Shown one piece after another: positions 34,149 through 43,280 of a stretch of 64,000 nucleotides of DNA (its first letter is position 1; every line of letters begins with the position of its first letter). This DNA comes from Chitinophagales bacterium (GTDB taxonomy: Bacteria; Bacteroidota; Bacteroidia; Chitinophagales; Chitinophagaceae). Made by a program: the position numbers and the translations under genes. The notes beneath the pieces were generated by a model. It saw only the letters and a list, made by a program, of their open reading frames with translations. It was not told the origin of the DNA and did not search any database. The stretch is taken from contig JAFLBI010000001.1 in the NCBI GenBank assembly GCA_017303835.1, positions 992,001 through 1,056,000 of the forward strand, in the 5' to 3' direction.

Positions 34149-34542
34149 TTTTCTTTTTCGCATTCCTTCTGAGCACGAGTATTACTTCAACTGTTGTGTA
34201 TGCGATATACATAAACATACCACCGAAAATACCGCCCATATTGAGTAATTCACCAGAGGCATAGAAGTAGATAAATATGGATGCAACGATAACCAACAAT
34301 TTCAGCACTGTTGCCCCCATGACATTGCGTACAAATGCAAATTCATTTTTAGTAGTATAGGATGCATTGTGCATGCGCATACTGATAATGGTTAACACAA
34401 ACAGCATGGCATTGGCAGATAGTAATACCCTGGGGCTGATGGCTTTCTTTTCAAAACCTGTCCAACCCAAGCCAGTAATACCCAAAATGACAATAGCCAG
34501 TAAGCCTAGCCACATCCAGTCTTTAATCTTGTCTATCTGCAT
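34135..34542 (-). CDS. Four-helix membrane protein, AtpI-like neighbour
   Basis: 135 residues with four hydrophobic segments (WLGLLAIVILGITGLGW, LLSANAMLFVLTIISM, MGATVLKLLVIVASIFIYFYA, GGIFGGMFMYIAYTTVEVILVL) and a basic C-terminus. No family recognised for certain. In Bacteroidota a protein like this lies between atpZ and atpB; here it lies between atpZ and a SprT-like gene. Inferred role: ATP synthase assembly or ion supply for it. Confidence 0.6.
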   Translation of the reverse strand: MQIDKIKDWMWLGLLAIVILGITGLGWTGFEKKAISPRVLLSANAMLFVLTIISMRMHNASYTTKNEFAFVRNVMGATVLKLLVIVASIFIYFYASGELLNMGGIFGGMFMYIAYTTVEVILVLRRNAKKKNADL

Positions 34543-34544
34543 AA

Positions 34545-34763
34545 TTATTTATTTGAAGTATCCCTGATTACTTTCACCAACATGCCAATCAGGATAAGCA
34601 AAGGTAACAGCCAGGCAAAAACTGGCATAGTTAGCGCCATCTTTTTATCCAGCCAGAATCCACCATATACAGCGAGAAGTAATGCGGCCACCAATTGTGT
34701 TGCCAAACCAAGGTATTGCAGCAGTAATGAAGGGCGTTGTTTTGGAGGCACTTGCTTAGTCAT
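34545..34763 (-). CDS. AtpZ/AtpI family protein
   Basis: 72 residues from ATG at 34763, which overlaps the previous gene by 8 bases. Two membrane helices (QLVAALLLAVYGGFWLDK, FAWLLPLLILIGMLVKVI) with the G-x-WLDK turn typical of the small F0F1 accessory family (AtpZ/AtpI). These proteins help c-ring assembly or bring Mg2+/Ca2+. Start chosen because the family begins close before QRPSLLLQYLGL. Confidence 0.75.
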   Translation of the reverse strand: MTKQVPPKQRPSLLLQYLGLATQLVAALLLAVYGGFWLDKKMALTMPVFAWLLPLLILIGMLVKVIRDTSNK

Positions 34764-35151
34764 TCGATGTCTCAACATTAGGGAGTTGGAGCAAAGCTGT
34801 ATCCCTTTCAGTAGGTGCAGTACCATTGAGTACTTTCTTAACGCTTTCCAGGTATAAATCTTTTTGCCGAATGGTTTGCTCCAGAGAGTCTGTCCTGATT
34901 TTGAGGAGTTGCAAAGCAGAACGGCTTTCGCGCGTTCCATATCCGGGGATATAGTATTTCAGCGGGGTAAAAACAATTAAGCCAATCGTTAATCCAACCA
35001 TGAGGATAAAGACAGTACTAAGCCCGATATAGACACTCAACCTGCTCAGCCTGAACGTGACCATTTCCTCGAATGTATCATCGTTCATGATCACCAGCCT
35101 GTAGCGGTTACGCAGTCTTTTTACGGTATCCTGATTGAATAATTCTGCCAT
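34756..35151 (-). CDS. Small single-pass membrane protein with coiled coil
   Basis: 131 residues: cytosolic N-terminus (KRLRNRYRLVIMNDDTFEE), one membrane helix (VYIGLSTVFILMVGLTIGLIVF in two parts), then an extracytoplasmic part with ALQLLKIRTDSLEQTIRQKD, probably a coiled coil. The N-terminus resembles the membrane-anchor part of some Bacteroidota M23-peptidase-like envelope proteins, but no peptidase domain follows. First gene of the four-gene minus-strand operon ending in the SprT-like gene. Confidence 0.6.
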   Translation of the reverse strand: MAELFNQDTVKRLRNRYRLVIMNDDTFEEMVTFRLSRLSVYIGLSTVFILMVGLTIGLIVFTPLKYYIPGYGTRESRSALQLLKIRTDSLEQTIRQKDLYLESVKKVLNGTAPTERDTALLQLPNVETSND

Positions 35152-35232
35152 AATCTTTTCCCTTTGTTAAAGGTAATATTCTGGCACTGAACTGCATCGT
35201 TTACCACATAAATAGCCGTATTTTTATTGCTG

Positions 35233-38178
35233 ATGAACGTATGTGCACAGCTTAGATGGCTCTCAGGCATTCTTACCTTTGTAATAATCTTTGGTACGAC
35301 ATGTTTTACGCGCCTGAATGCCCAGCCGAATAACAGCATTACCCTTCAAAAACCGAAGAAGTTCGAAGACAGGCAACTGGCTTCAGAGAAAACTGCTGAG
35401 AAAAAGAATACAGTACTCCGCCGTTTTACCCAAAGTGGCTTCACACATTACAATTACTTTTTTAATGCAGATCAGAAATTAAAAGACATACTGCTCGCTG
35501 CAAAATCCCAGTTCAAAGAAGATTATACCCAGCTCCTTCCCTTTTATAACTATACACTTGATGCAACTGCAAATGAACAGTCGATGCTGGATTCACTTTT
35601 GTACAAATGCACTGCAGGCATTCTGCTCCACGATTTGCGCAATGCATGGATAGATGATTTGTATTTGTTACTGGGTAAAGCATATTTCTTCAGAAAGGAT
35701 TTTGACTCTGCCGCATTTACTTTTCAATACATCAATTACGCCTATGCACCTAAGGATGATGGGTATGATATTCCCTTAGGCAGCAATGCATCCAATACCA
35801 ACGGCGTATTTACCATTGTTACCAAGGAACAAAGAAATCTCTGGAAAAAAATCTGGACCAATCCACCTGTTAGAAACGAAGCATTACTCTGGCAGGTCAG
35901 AACCATGATTGAGGAAAGTAAGATTGCTGAAGCTTCTGGTTTAATCGAATTACTTCAGGCAGATCCTTATTTCCCAAAAAGACTTCATCCAGAATTGCAT
36001 GAGGTACAAGCTTATTTATTCTATACACAAAAGATTCATGACAGTGCTGCCTTCCATTTACAGGAATCACTTTCACTTGCAGACGATCAACCAGAAAAAA
36101 GCCGCTGGCAATACCTAATTGCACAACTCTGGGAATTGGCAGGTAAGCCCGGACAAGCTGCAGGTTTTTATGAAAAAGTGGCGAATAAGACCAATAACCC
36201 TGTGATGGAAGTCTACGCCAGATTAAACCTTGCAAAAATTCAGGCACAAGCAGGCAGTAATAAAACAGCTGTGCATATACAATCGCTTTTGCAATTATCC
36301 AAGCGGGAAAAATACCAGGCTTACCAAGACATTATTCTCTATGCTGCAGCCCAACTGGCTTATCAGCAAGGGGATCTTGCATTAAGTGAACAAATTCTTG
36401 GAAAAGCTACCAAAGTACTGGATGCAGATCCTGAGCAAAGAGCCAGAAACTTTCTGCTTCTCGGTAATATCGCTTATCAACAAGAAGATTTTGTACTTGC
36501 TGCTTCTGCCTATGATAGTATCAATATTGCATTGTTACCAAATGCTGAACAGCAATTAATCAATATCAGAAAATCACCTCTCGCCAAAATTGGCAAACTG
36601 CAAAACAATATCAATCTGCAAGATAGTTTACTACGTATTGCAGCTTTACCGCTAGACGCAAGAAATGCTTTGGTGAAGAAAATTGTTCGACAATTAAGAA
36701 AAGAACAAGGCCTCAAAGAAAGTGCTGATGAAACTTTCTCAGACAACCTTAGTATCAATCAGCAAGACAATACCAATCTATTCAGCAACAATAATGCTGC
36801 CGATTTCTATTTTTCAAACAATGGTGTAAAAGCAAGGGGCTTTTCTGAATTCAAAGCCAAATGGGGTGAAAGACCGGATGTAGATAACTGGCGAAGAATG
36901 TCGGCAGTTGAAAGAACCATACAAAGTTTCCAGACTTTACAGCAGAACAATGATGCAGCTGTAGAAAATAAACCTACTAATAGCAATGCTGATATCACTG
37001 TTGAAACTGTATTAAGTCAAATCCCACAGACGGAAGAGCAAAAAGCAATTGCCGACTCCATGATTGCAGACGCATTGCTTGAAACAGCCAATACCTTGTT
37101 ACGTGATTTAGATAATTATACCGCTGCCGCGAATGGCTACCAGCGTTTATTGAAGCGTTATCCCAACAGAAGAAGCCTGGATATACTGAAAGACTTCTAT
37201 CTAAGCTGTCAGTATGCTGGTATGCAAAAAAGGGCCGACAGTGTGTTAGGCTTAATGCGTATTTACTATCCAAACAATACCATAGTTCAGCAATTGCTCA
37301 GCGGTACCAAGCAGCAAACCAAGGATGCAGGCACCACTGCTTATGAAGCGATTTATCAGGACTTTATTGCTGGTGACTTCCAAAAAGCACTGGCTAAAAA
37401 GCAGCAGGCAGATGCACAGTTTGGTCAGCAGTTCTGGACTCCACAGTTACTCTACATAGAGAGTTTATATTATATCAAACAGGGCAAAGACAGTCTTGCA
37501 ATACAGCAACTAAATAATATTGAGACCAAATTTCCATCTTCACCCTTAAAGGAAAAAGCTGCTACTATGCGCGATGTGCTTAGCAGAAGAAAAGAAATTG
37601 AGTCTTATCTAACCAATCTGGAGGTAACACGCGAAGAAGATCTGGTTACCAAAAGTGTGGATTTAACGGATACAAAAGCCATTACTACCCTACCACAAAA
37701 AACTGTAGATACAGCGAGCCTGCGCAAAACTGTCGTAACCATTCCGCAACAACCGGCTGCAGCTGCTATCAAATTGCCGGAACTGAATAAAAAGGAATAC
37801 CAGTTTAACCCAGTTGACACACAGTATGTGGGCATATTACTGGATAAAGTAGATGATATCTTTATCACCGAGGCTAGAAATGCATTCAATCGATACCATC
37901 AGACAAACGGCCAGTACTCCCGCTTGCGATTACAAACCAACCGATTGGATGAAAAGCGGGTATTGTTGATTACTGGACCTTTCCTGAATGCCGGAGATGC
38001 CATGGATTATCTGGACAAAACCAAACCAGCCGCCAGATCAAGAATTGTTCCCTGGTTACAGCCAGATAAATACAGTTTCAGCTTTTTCTCCAACAACAAC
38101 CTAACACTACTTTTGGAGCGAAAAGACTGGGAAGTGTACCAGGCTTTTCTCAAAACGGTTTTCCCGGATAAATTTTAA
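35233..38178 (+). CDS. sprE: PorW/SprE-like type IX secretion and gliding lipoprotein
   Basis: 981 residues from ATG at 35233. N-terminal export signal (LSGILTFVIIFGTTCFTRLNAQ in two parts); Cys after GTT could be lipidated, or signal peptidase I may cut after NAQ. The segment RRFTQSGFTHYNYFFNA, KEDYTQLLPFYNYTLDAT and GILLHDLRNAWIDDLYLLLGKAYFF match the SprE/PorW family. Tetratricopeptide-like helical repeats fill about 130-760, with a low-complexity Gln/Asn part near 510-600. It is needed for the type IX secretion system and gliding. The C-terminal 100 residues look like a separate alpha/beta domain. Confidence 0.8.
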   Translation: MNVCAQLRWLSGILTFVIIFGTTCFTRLNAQPNNSITLQKPKKFEDRQLASEKTAEKKNTVLRRFTQSGFTHYNYFFNADQKLKDILLAAKSQFKEDYTQLLPFYNYTLDATANEQSMLDSLLYKCTAGILLHDLRNAWIDDLYLLLGKAYFFRKDFDSAAFTFQYINYAYAPKDDGYDIPLGSNASNTNGVFTIVTKEQRNLWKKIWTNPPVRNEALLWQVRTMIEESKIAEASGLIELLQADPYFPKRLHPELHEVQAYLFYTQKIHDSAAFHLQESLSLADDQPEKSRWQYLIAQLWELAGKPGQAAGFYEKVANKTNNPVMEVYARLNLAKIQAQAGSNKTAVHIQSLLQLSKREKYQAYQDIILYAAAQLAYQQGDLALSEQILGKATKVLDADPEQRARNFLLLGNIAYQQEDFVLAASAYDSINIALLPNAEQQLINIRKSPLAKIGKLQNNINLQDSLLRIAALPLDARNALVKKIVRQLRKEQGLKESADETFSDNLSINQQDNTNLFSNNNAADFYFSNNGVKARGFSEFKAKWGERPDVDNWRRMSAVERTIQSFQTLQQNNDAAVENKPTNSNADITVETVLSQIPQTEEQKAIADSMIADALLETANTLLRDLDNYTAAANGYQRLLKRYPNRRSLDILKDFYLSCQYAGMQKRADSVLGLMRIYYPNNTIVQQLLSGTKQQTKDAGTTAYEAIYQDFIAGDFQKALAKKQQADAQFGQQFWTPQLLYIESLYYIKQGKDSLAIQQLNNIETKFPSSPLKEKAATMRDVLSRRKEIESYLTNLEVTREEDLVTKSVDLTDTKAITTLPQKTVDTASLRKTVVTIPQQPAAAAIKLPELNKKEYQFNPVDTQYVGILLDKVDDIFITEARNAFNRYHQTNGQYSRLRLQTNRLDEKRVLLITGPFLNAGDAMDYLDKTKPAARSRIVPWLQPDKYSFSFFSNNNLTLLLERKDWEVYQAFLKTVFPDKF

Positions 38179-38241
38179 CTTACGAAGAATGGCGAAAGCA
38201 GGGTTCTGCCTTAGTTTTACGCCGGATATTAAAACCCTGAT

Positions 38242-40686
38242 ATGACGAACGCGGTGCGTATTTTTTGGAAGGTGTATTTCATTGGCCTTGGCATTGCTGC
38301 ACTATTACTGGTGGGCATGAATTATGGACTTTTCGGTAAGATGCCATCTATTGAAGACATTGAAAACCCCTCAGCTTCTTTGGCCAGCCAGGTGTATGCT
38401 CAGGATGGTAATCTCATGGGTAAATATTACCTGGAGGACCGAATTAATGTCAAATACCGCGATATCAGCAAGCACATTGTTGAAGCACTGGTAGCAACAG
38501 AAGATGAACGCTTCTATGAACATAGTGGTATCGATCTACGCTCCTTGATGCGTGCAGCTAAAGGTCTTGGTCGCGATGGTGGTGCCAGTACCATTACCAT
38601 GCAGACTGCCAAGAACCTCTTTACTGAAAACTGGAGTACCAAGAACTTTTTATTGAGGGGTATTCAGAAAATTAAAGAATCTATTATTGCCATAAAACTG
38701 GAACGCGCATTTACCAAAGAAGAAATTATCACCCTTTATCTCAATACGGTTGCTTTTAGCGATAATGTTTTTGGTATCCGTAATGCAAGTAAAACCTTTT
38801 TCCAAAAAGAGCCCGATCGTGTCACAGTGGAAGAAGCTGCTGTACTAATAGGCATGGTGAATGCGCCTTCTCTGTATAATCCAAGAAGAAATCCGAAGCT
38901 CTCAATGGATCGCCGCAATACTGTGCTTAACCAAATGGTTCGTAACAATTACCTCACAGATGCGGAAGCAGACATACTGAAGATGAAACCCATTGTACTC
39001 AATTACAAAAAATTGGATGAGACCAATGGACTTGGCCCCTATTTCAGAATGGTACTGGGTGAAGAAATGAAGCGTTGGTGTAAGGAGCATAAGAAAAGCA
39101 ATGGTGATAACTATGATCTCTACAGAGATGGTTTAAAAATTTATACCACCATCAATACACGCATGCAATTGTATGCGGAAGAAGCAGTTGCTAAGCACAT
39201 GAGCTATCTGCAGAAAATTCTGAACAGCCAGCAAAACATCAAGACCGGCAGTGTGTGGAAGGATTATGAGAATGTGATTCAGGCTGCGATGAAGCAAAGC
39301 GAAAGATGGCGTGCCCTCAGTAAAGAAGGTCTGGAAGAGGATGCAATCAAGAAGACATTCTACCAGAAAATACCCATGAAAGTATTTGCCTGGAATAATG
39401 AGCGATTGAAAGATACAGTGATGAGTCCGTATGACTCAATTAAATACCATCGTCAAATGATGCAGGCCGGTTTTATGGTGATGGATCCGATTACCGGTGC
39501 AGTAAAAGCCTGGGTGGGTGGTATTGATTTCAAGCATTACAAATATGATCACGTTAATATCAATACCAAGCGTCAGGTAGGTTCTTCTATTAAACCATTG
39601 CTGTATAGTCTCGCTATTGAAGAAGCAGGCTTTACACCAAATACGATGGTGGAAGATGTACAGCAGAATTTCGACGGCTATGGTTTGGTACCAGCCACCG
39701 GTAAAACCTGTACCGGTAGAACCATGCCAATGGCTTCTGCATTGACTTGGAGCCGTAACTGCGCAACTGCGTATATCATGAAGCAATTGGACAATACGGG
39801 CAACAATGGTGCAAGACGCTTTGTAGATTATCTGCGCAAACTGAATGTACAGAGCAAGATCGAACCATACCCTTCTATTGCCATCGGCAGCTGTGAAATT
39901 TCGCTCTACGAAATGATGCAGGCTTATACCATGTTCCCAGGCAGAGGCTTTAATGTGAAGCCCATGTTTATTGCTCGTATTGAAGACAGAAATGGTAATG
40001 TATTGGAAACCTTTGTACCAGAACGCAAGGAAGTCATCAGTGATATAACTGCTTATTCCACAATAAAGATGATGCAAGGTGTAGTACAATCCGGTACGGG
40101 CAGAGGCATTTATGCTTATGGTGCTGTTGGTGAACTCGCCGGCAAAACTGGCACGACCAACGATAATAGCGATGCTTGGTTTATGGGCTATTCACCACAA
40201 CTTCTTGCAGGTGCATGGGTAGGTGCTGATGATCGCTTTATCAGATTAAGTTCAAAATTGGGTGAAGGTGCTTCTGCTGCATTACCTATTTGGGGCTATT
40301 TCTATGGTAAGGCTATCAATGATCCTAATTGCGGATTAGACAGAAACCTCACATTCACCAAACCAGAATCCATGGCCAATGATATCATCATGGATTGGAT
40401 CAATGATGTGCAGCCTGCACTGGGTGCAGAGGGCGAAGATATGGGTGCAGGAACCAGTGATGATTATGAAATGGAAAACATCAAGCCAGAAGATATCAAA
40501 GCAGAATCTGAGATACTCATTGAAGACAAAAAGGAATCCAAACCTGCAGCTATCCCGTCAAACAATAAGCCTGCAGATAATAAGCCAGGAAATACACCGG
40601 CCACTAAACCGGGACAACAACCAGCGGTAGTACCCAAAGCTGTTATGCCACCCCCACCCAAAAAACCAGGTGGTGGAAACAAATAA
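38242..40686 (+). CDS. pbpC-like: Class A penicillin-binding protein 1A-like
   Basis: 814 residues. One N-terminal membrane helix (VYFIGLGIAALLLVGM); GT51 glycosyltransferase with E87 in TEDERFYEHSGIDLRSL and GASTITMQTAKNLF; transpeptidase domain with S448-S-I-K451, S504-R-N506 and K635-T-G. Disordered Pro/Asn/Lys-rich tail of about 90 residues. Polymerises and cross-links peptidoglycan in the periplasm. Begins 63 bases after sprE. The gene symbol is only a family hint. Confidence 0.93.
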   Translation: MTNAVRIFWKVYFIGLGIAALLLVGMNYGLFGKMPSIEDIENPSASLASQVYAQDGNLMGKYYLEDRINVKYRDISKHIVEALVATEDERFYEHSGIDLRSLMRAAKGLGRDGGASTITMQTAKNLFTENWSTKNFLLRGIQKIKESIIAIKLERAFTKEEIITLYLNTVAFSDNVFGIRNASKTFFQKEPDRVTVEEAAVLIGMVNAPSLYNPRRNPKLSMDRRNTVLNQMVRNNYLTDAEADILKMKPIVLNYKKLDETNGLGPYFRMVLGEEMKRWCKEHKKSNGDNYDLYRDGLKIYTTINTRMQLYAEEAVAKHMSYLQKILNSQQNIKTGSVWKDYENVIQAAMKQSERWRALSKEGLEEDAIKKTFYQKIPMKVFAWNNERLKDTVMSPYDSIKYHRQMMQAGFMVMDPITGAVKAWVGGIDFKHYKYDHVNINTKRQVGSSIKPLLYSLAIEEAGFTPNTMVEDVQQNFDGYGLVPATGKTCTGRTMPMASALTWSRNCATAYIMKQLDNTGNNGARRFVDYLRKLNVQSKIEPYPSIAIGSCEISLYEMMQAYTMFPGRGFNVKPMFIARIEDRNGNVLETFVPERKEVISDITAYSTIKMMQGVVQSGTGRGIYAYGAVGELAGKTGTTNDNSDAWFMGYSPQLLAGAWVGADDRFIRLSSKLGEGASAALPIWGYFYGKAINDPNCGLDRNLTFTKPESMANDIIMDWINDVQPALGAEGEDMGAGTSDDYEMENIKPEDIKAESEILIEDKKESKPAAIPSNNKPADNKPGNTPATKPGQQPAVVPKAVMPPPPKKPGGGNK

Positions 40687-40699
40687 TTCAATCGTGCTC

Positions 40700-41353
40700 A
40701 TGAAACAGTTCATTGCCTTTGTTTGCTTACTGAGTATTCAAACACTCTCTGCGCAGGAGATACCATCGCTGCCAGGTGTTCCTGAAAAACTATTCTGGGA
40801 AAACAAACCAATTAACTGGAGTTTCCAGAACAAGACATTAACCATTAAAGCCGGTGCGAAAACAGATATGTTTCGCGATCCGAATGTTACTTACAACACA
40901 GATAATGCGCCAAAGCTTTTGTTTCAACCTGATAGTAATTTTATCCTCACTGCAGCTGTTGAGCATGCATTTGCCAATAAATGGGATGGCGGCGCATTGG
41001 TCTTAAAAGTTGATAGTCTTCGCTGGGTAAAATTTTGTTTGGAAAAGGATTATACTGGTGCCAGACGTATCGTATCCGTTGTAACCAACAATGTGTCTGA
41101 TGATGCCAACTCAATAGCCATCACTGGTAATAAGGCCTACTTCAAAATGGCTAAAGCCGGTAATGTGATTACCTTATACGTTTCAACAGATGGCAAAAAA
41201 TGGTTGCTGGTGCGACATGTGCAAATGAATATCCTTGAAAAATTTGCAGTTGGTTTTCTGGCACAATCGCCTACAGGTGAATCCTGCACAGTACGATTCA
41301 GCAATATTCAATACGCAGCTAAAAAACTGAAAGACCCGTATGTGGCGGAGTAA
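40700..41353 (+). CDS. DUF1349-like secreted beta-sandwich protein
   Basis: 217 residues from ATG at 40700, which gives a clean signal peptide (MKQFIAFVCLLSIQTLSAQ). The mature part fits DUF1349, a concanavalin-like beta sandwich: WSFQNKTLTIKAGAKTDMF, LTAAVEHAFANKWDGGALVL, KFCLEKDYTGARRIVSVVTN, ITLYVSTDGKKWLLVRHV, VGFLAQSPTGESCTV. Proteins of this type may bind carbohydrates; function unknown. It begins 14 bases after the PBP gene, and the cyclophilin gene overlaps its end by 14 bases. Confidence 0.82.
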   Translation: MKQFIAFVCLLSIQTLSAQEIPSLPGVPEKLFWENKPINWSFQNKTLTIKAGAKTDMFRDPNVTYNTDNAPKLLFQPDSNFILTAAVEHAFANKWDGGALVLKVDSLRWVKFCLEKDYTGARRIVSVVTNNVSDDANSIAITGNKAYFKMAKAGNVITLYVSTDGKKWLLVRHVQMNILEKFAVGFLAQSPTGESCTVRFSNIQYAAKKLKDPYVAE

Positions 41354-41975
41354 GTTTCAGCTATGCTGTTTAGTTGCACTGCTTTTAAGTGCCTGTACTG
41401 GAACCAGACTCAAACAGCGCTGGCTGAATACGCCAGCACCGGATAGTTTTTCCGTAAGATTTCATACAACCAAAGGCCAGTTTACAATTGCTGTGAAAAG
41501 GCATTTAAGTCCGGCAGCAGCAGACCGCTTCTATCAACAAGTGATTCACCGGTTTTATGATGATGCATTTTTCTATCGCGTTGTGCCTGGTTTTGTAGCG
41601 CAATTCGGACCCACCGATACCCTACTAAAAAATGCATGGGCCAATCACAAAGTTCCTGATGAACCTGTAGTGTCGCCCAATGTACGAGGTGCACTGGCAT
41701 ATGCACGCAGCGGTAAAGAAACTAGAAATGCTGATTTGTTTATCAATCTGCAATCCAATTCGCCGAGACTCGATACCATTCGCTACAATGGTGTAACAGG
41801 TTTTCCGGTATTTGGGCATGTGGTACAAGGCATGGCTGTTGTAGATAGTTTGTATAATGGTTATGCCAACCAACCGCTGCGCTTCATTGATAGTGTACAT
41901 AAACGCACTAAAGTATTGAAAGCACGCTATCCCAAACTAGATCAGATCAAAAAAGTACGGCTCATCAGAAATTAA
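41340..41975 (+). CDS. Cyclophilin-type peptidyl-prolyl isomerase lipoprotein
   Basis: 211 residues. Lipobox LLLSAC gives an outer-envelope lipoprotein. The cyclophilin core includes VRFHTTKGQFTIAVKRHLSP, then FYRVVPGFVAQFGP (active-site Arg and Gln), GALAYARSGKETRNADLFINLQ in parts, and PVFGHVVQGMAVVDSL. Catalyses cis-trans isomerisation at proline, helping periplasmic folding. The last 11 bases overlap the convergent porin gene. Confidence 0.88.
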   Translation: MWRSKFQLCCLVALLLSACTGTRLKQRWLNTPAPDSFSVRFHTTKGQFTIAVKRHLSPAAADRFYQQVIHRFYDDAFFYRVVPGFVAQFGPTDTLLKNAWANHKVPDEPVVSPNVRGALAYARSGKETRNADLFINLQSNSPRLDTIRYNGVTGFPVFGHVVQGMAVVDSLYNGYANQPLRFIDSVHKRTKVLKARYPKLDQIKKVRLIRN

Positions 41976-43179
41976 TCTGTACCTGCAAGCGCAGCAATCG
42001 TCCTTTCTGTCGGTTATTCTGCAGCACAAAATCTTCGAATCTACGATCAGAAAAAGTGTACATCGCAACAAGCTCCAGTGTTTTTGCAGGCTGCCACTCA
42101 ACGCCCACTTCTAATTCGCGAACAGTATAACTTCTGGCATCTAATTCATGCTTTTTACCGCCCTCATAGTATTGCGCTCTTGTAAATGGCAGGAATGTTT
42201 GATTCCCTTTACGAATCATGTAGTAACATTGGAAATAGCCACCGGTTAAGGATCTGAGCTCAATAGAATCTGTCAACTTATTGAATTCTGGACCACGGCC
42301 AATATTGTACTCGGCCTGAATACCAAATGGTTTTGGATACAAGACAAAATTCATTGCTGCGCGCTGATCCAAGTACTCGTTATTGGCAGCCCTTTTCACT
42401 CCATTACTGGTTGATAAGAGCACAAACTTGCCAGAATAAGCTTGAATACCCGGCTCAATGATCTGATTGCCGATACGGATAGGGTATGAAAATCGTGTAA
42501 CAATATGCGGTTGATTATTTCGCTCAGGCTGATTGGCTGTTTGACCGTTATAAGCACCAAAAGCAAAGACGCCATAATCACCAGAGCCTTTCAATCCATC
42601 ATTCACCAAAGAAGCATACAATTTGCGCACTGATTCTGGTGCCCAATAAAAGAATGCACCCAGATCGCGTTCGTTTGTAACTGCACTATTAAGCGCATCC
42701 GCACGGTCTAATGCAATTCTGTTTTGGCTGGATTGCATATTCTCAAACCCAAACGGTACCTTACTCTGTCCTACCCTAATCCTGAATTCATTTTTCTTAT
42801 CAAAACCAAGATCCATATAAGCATCACGCAATTGCGCGATGTGTTGTGTTGTACCAACAGAAGAGGCAAAGTCTGGCTGAACATAGAAATATACTTTCTC
42901 AGAAATTTGCCCAAAAAAGATAATACGCATACGGCGTATAAAGAAACCACCACCATCGCCCCAAGAGCGGTCGCACTGCTCACACTTAAGATTGGGATTC
43001 GTCTCCATCAGCCTGTTATACCGGCCTTGAGTATACCCTCTGATGGCAAAGCGATCAAACCACTTTAGGCCTGCAGCTTGAGTACCATTCTTCAAGGGCA
43101 ATTCCGGCTGCTGTTGAATCTGGGCTGAAACAGACAATGTGACGCAATACAAAAACAGTATGAACAGAAGCTTTTTCAA
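41965..43179 (-). CDS. OprO/OprP-type phosphate-selective porin family protein
   Basis: 404 residues starting with TTG at 43179; an in-frame stop 4 bases upstream leaves no other start that keeps the signal peptide (MKKLLFILFLYCVTLSVSAQ). The mature part is a beta barrel: FAIRGYTQGRYNRLM, FFIRRMRIIFFGQISEKVYF, DLGFDKKNEFRIRVGQSKVPFGFEN in parts, ending in LRLQVQINF with the C-terminal Phe of outer-membrane barrels. Family members pass phosphate or pyrophosphate. Pho-box-like repeats lie upstream. Its end overlaps the convergent cyclophilin gene. Confidence 0.85.
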   Translation of the reverse strand: MKKLLFILFLYCVTLSVSAQIQQQPELPLKNGTQAAGLKWFDRFAIRGYTQGRYNRLMETNPNLKCEQCDRSWGDGGGFFIRRMRIIFFGQISEKVYFYVQPDFASSVGTTQHIAQLRDAYMDLGFDKKNEFRIRVGQSKVPFGFENMQSSQNRIALDRADALNSAVTNERDLGAFFYWAPESVRKLYASLVNDGLKGSGDYGVFAFGAYNGQTANQPERNNQPHIVTRFSYPIRIGNQIIEPGIQAYSGKFVLLSTSNGVKRAANNEYLDQRAAMNFVLYPKPFGIQAEYNIGRGPEFNKLTDSIELRSLTGGYFQCYYMIRKGNQTFLPFTRAQYYEGGKKHELDARSYTVRELEVGVEWQPAKTLELVAMYTFSDRRFEDFVLQNNRQKGRLLRLQVQINF

Positions 43180-43226
43180 TTGTTATCTTTTTGTAAACAG
43201 ACGCAAAGGTGTAGGCTTCTGTCCGC

Positions 43227-43259
43227 TTAACAATCAGTTAACAATAACTTAATATTTAA
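43227..43259 (-). promoter_or_regulatory. Pho-box-like 11-base direct repeats upstream of the porin
   Basis: TTAACAATCAG, TTAACAATAAC and TTAATATTTAA stand head to tail, with an 11-base period as in PhoB boxes, 48-80 bases upstream of the porin start. The first two share TTAACAA exactly. Confidence 0.4.
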
Positions 43260-43280
43260 TATTCCTTTAGGTAATCTTAC

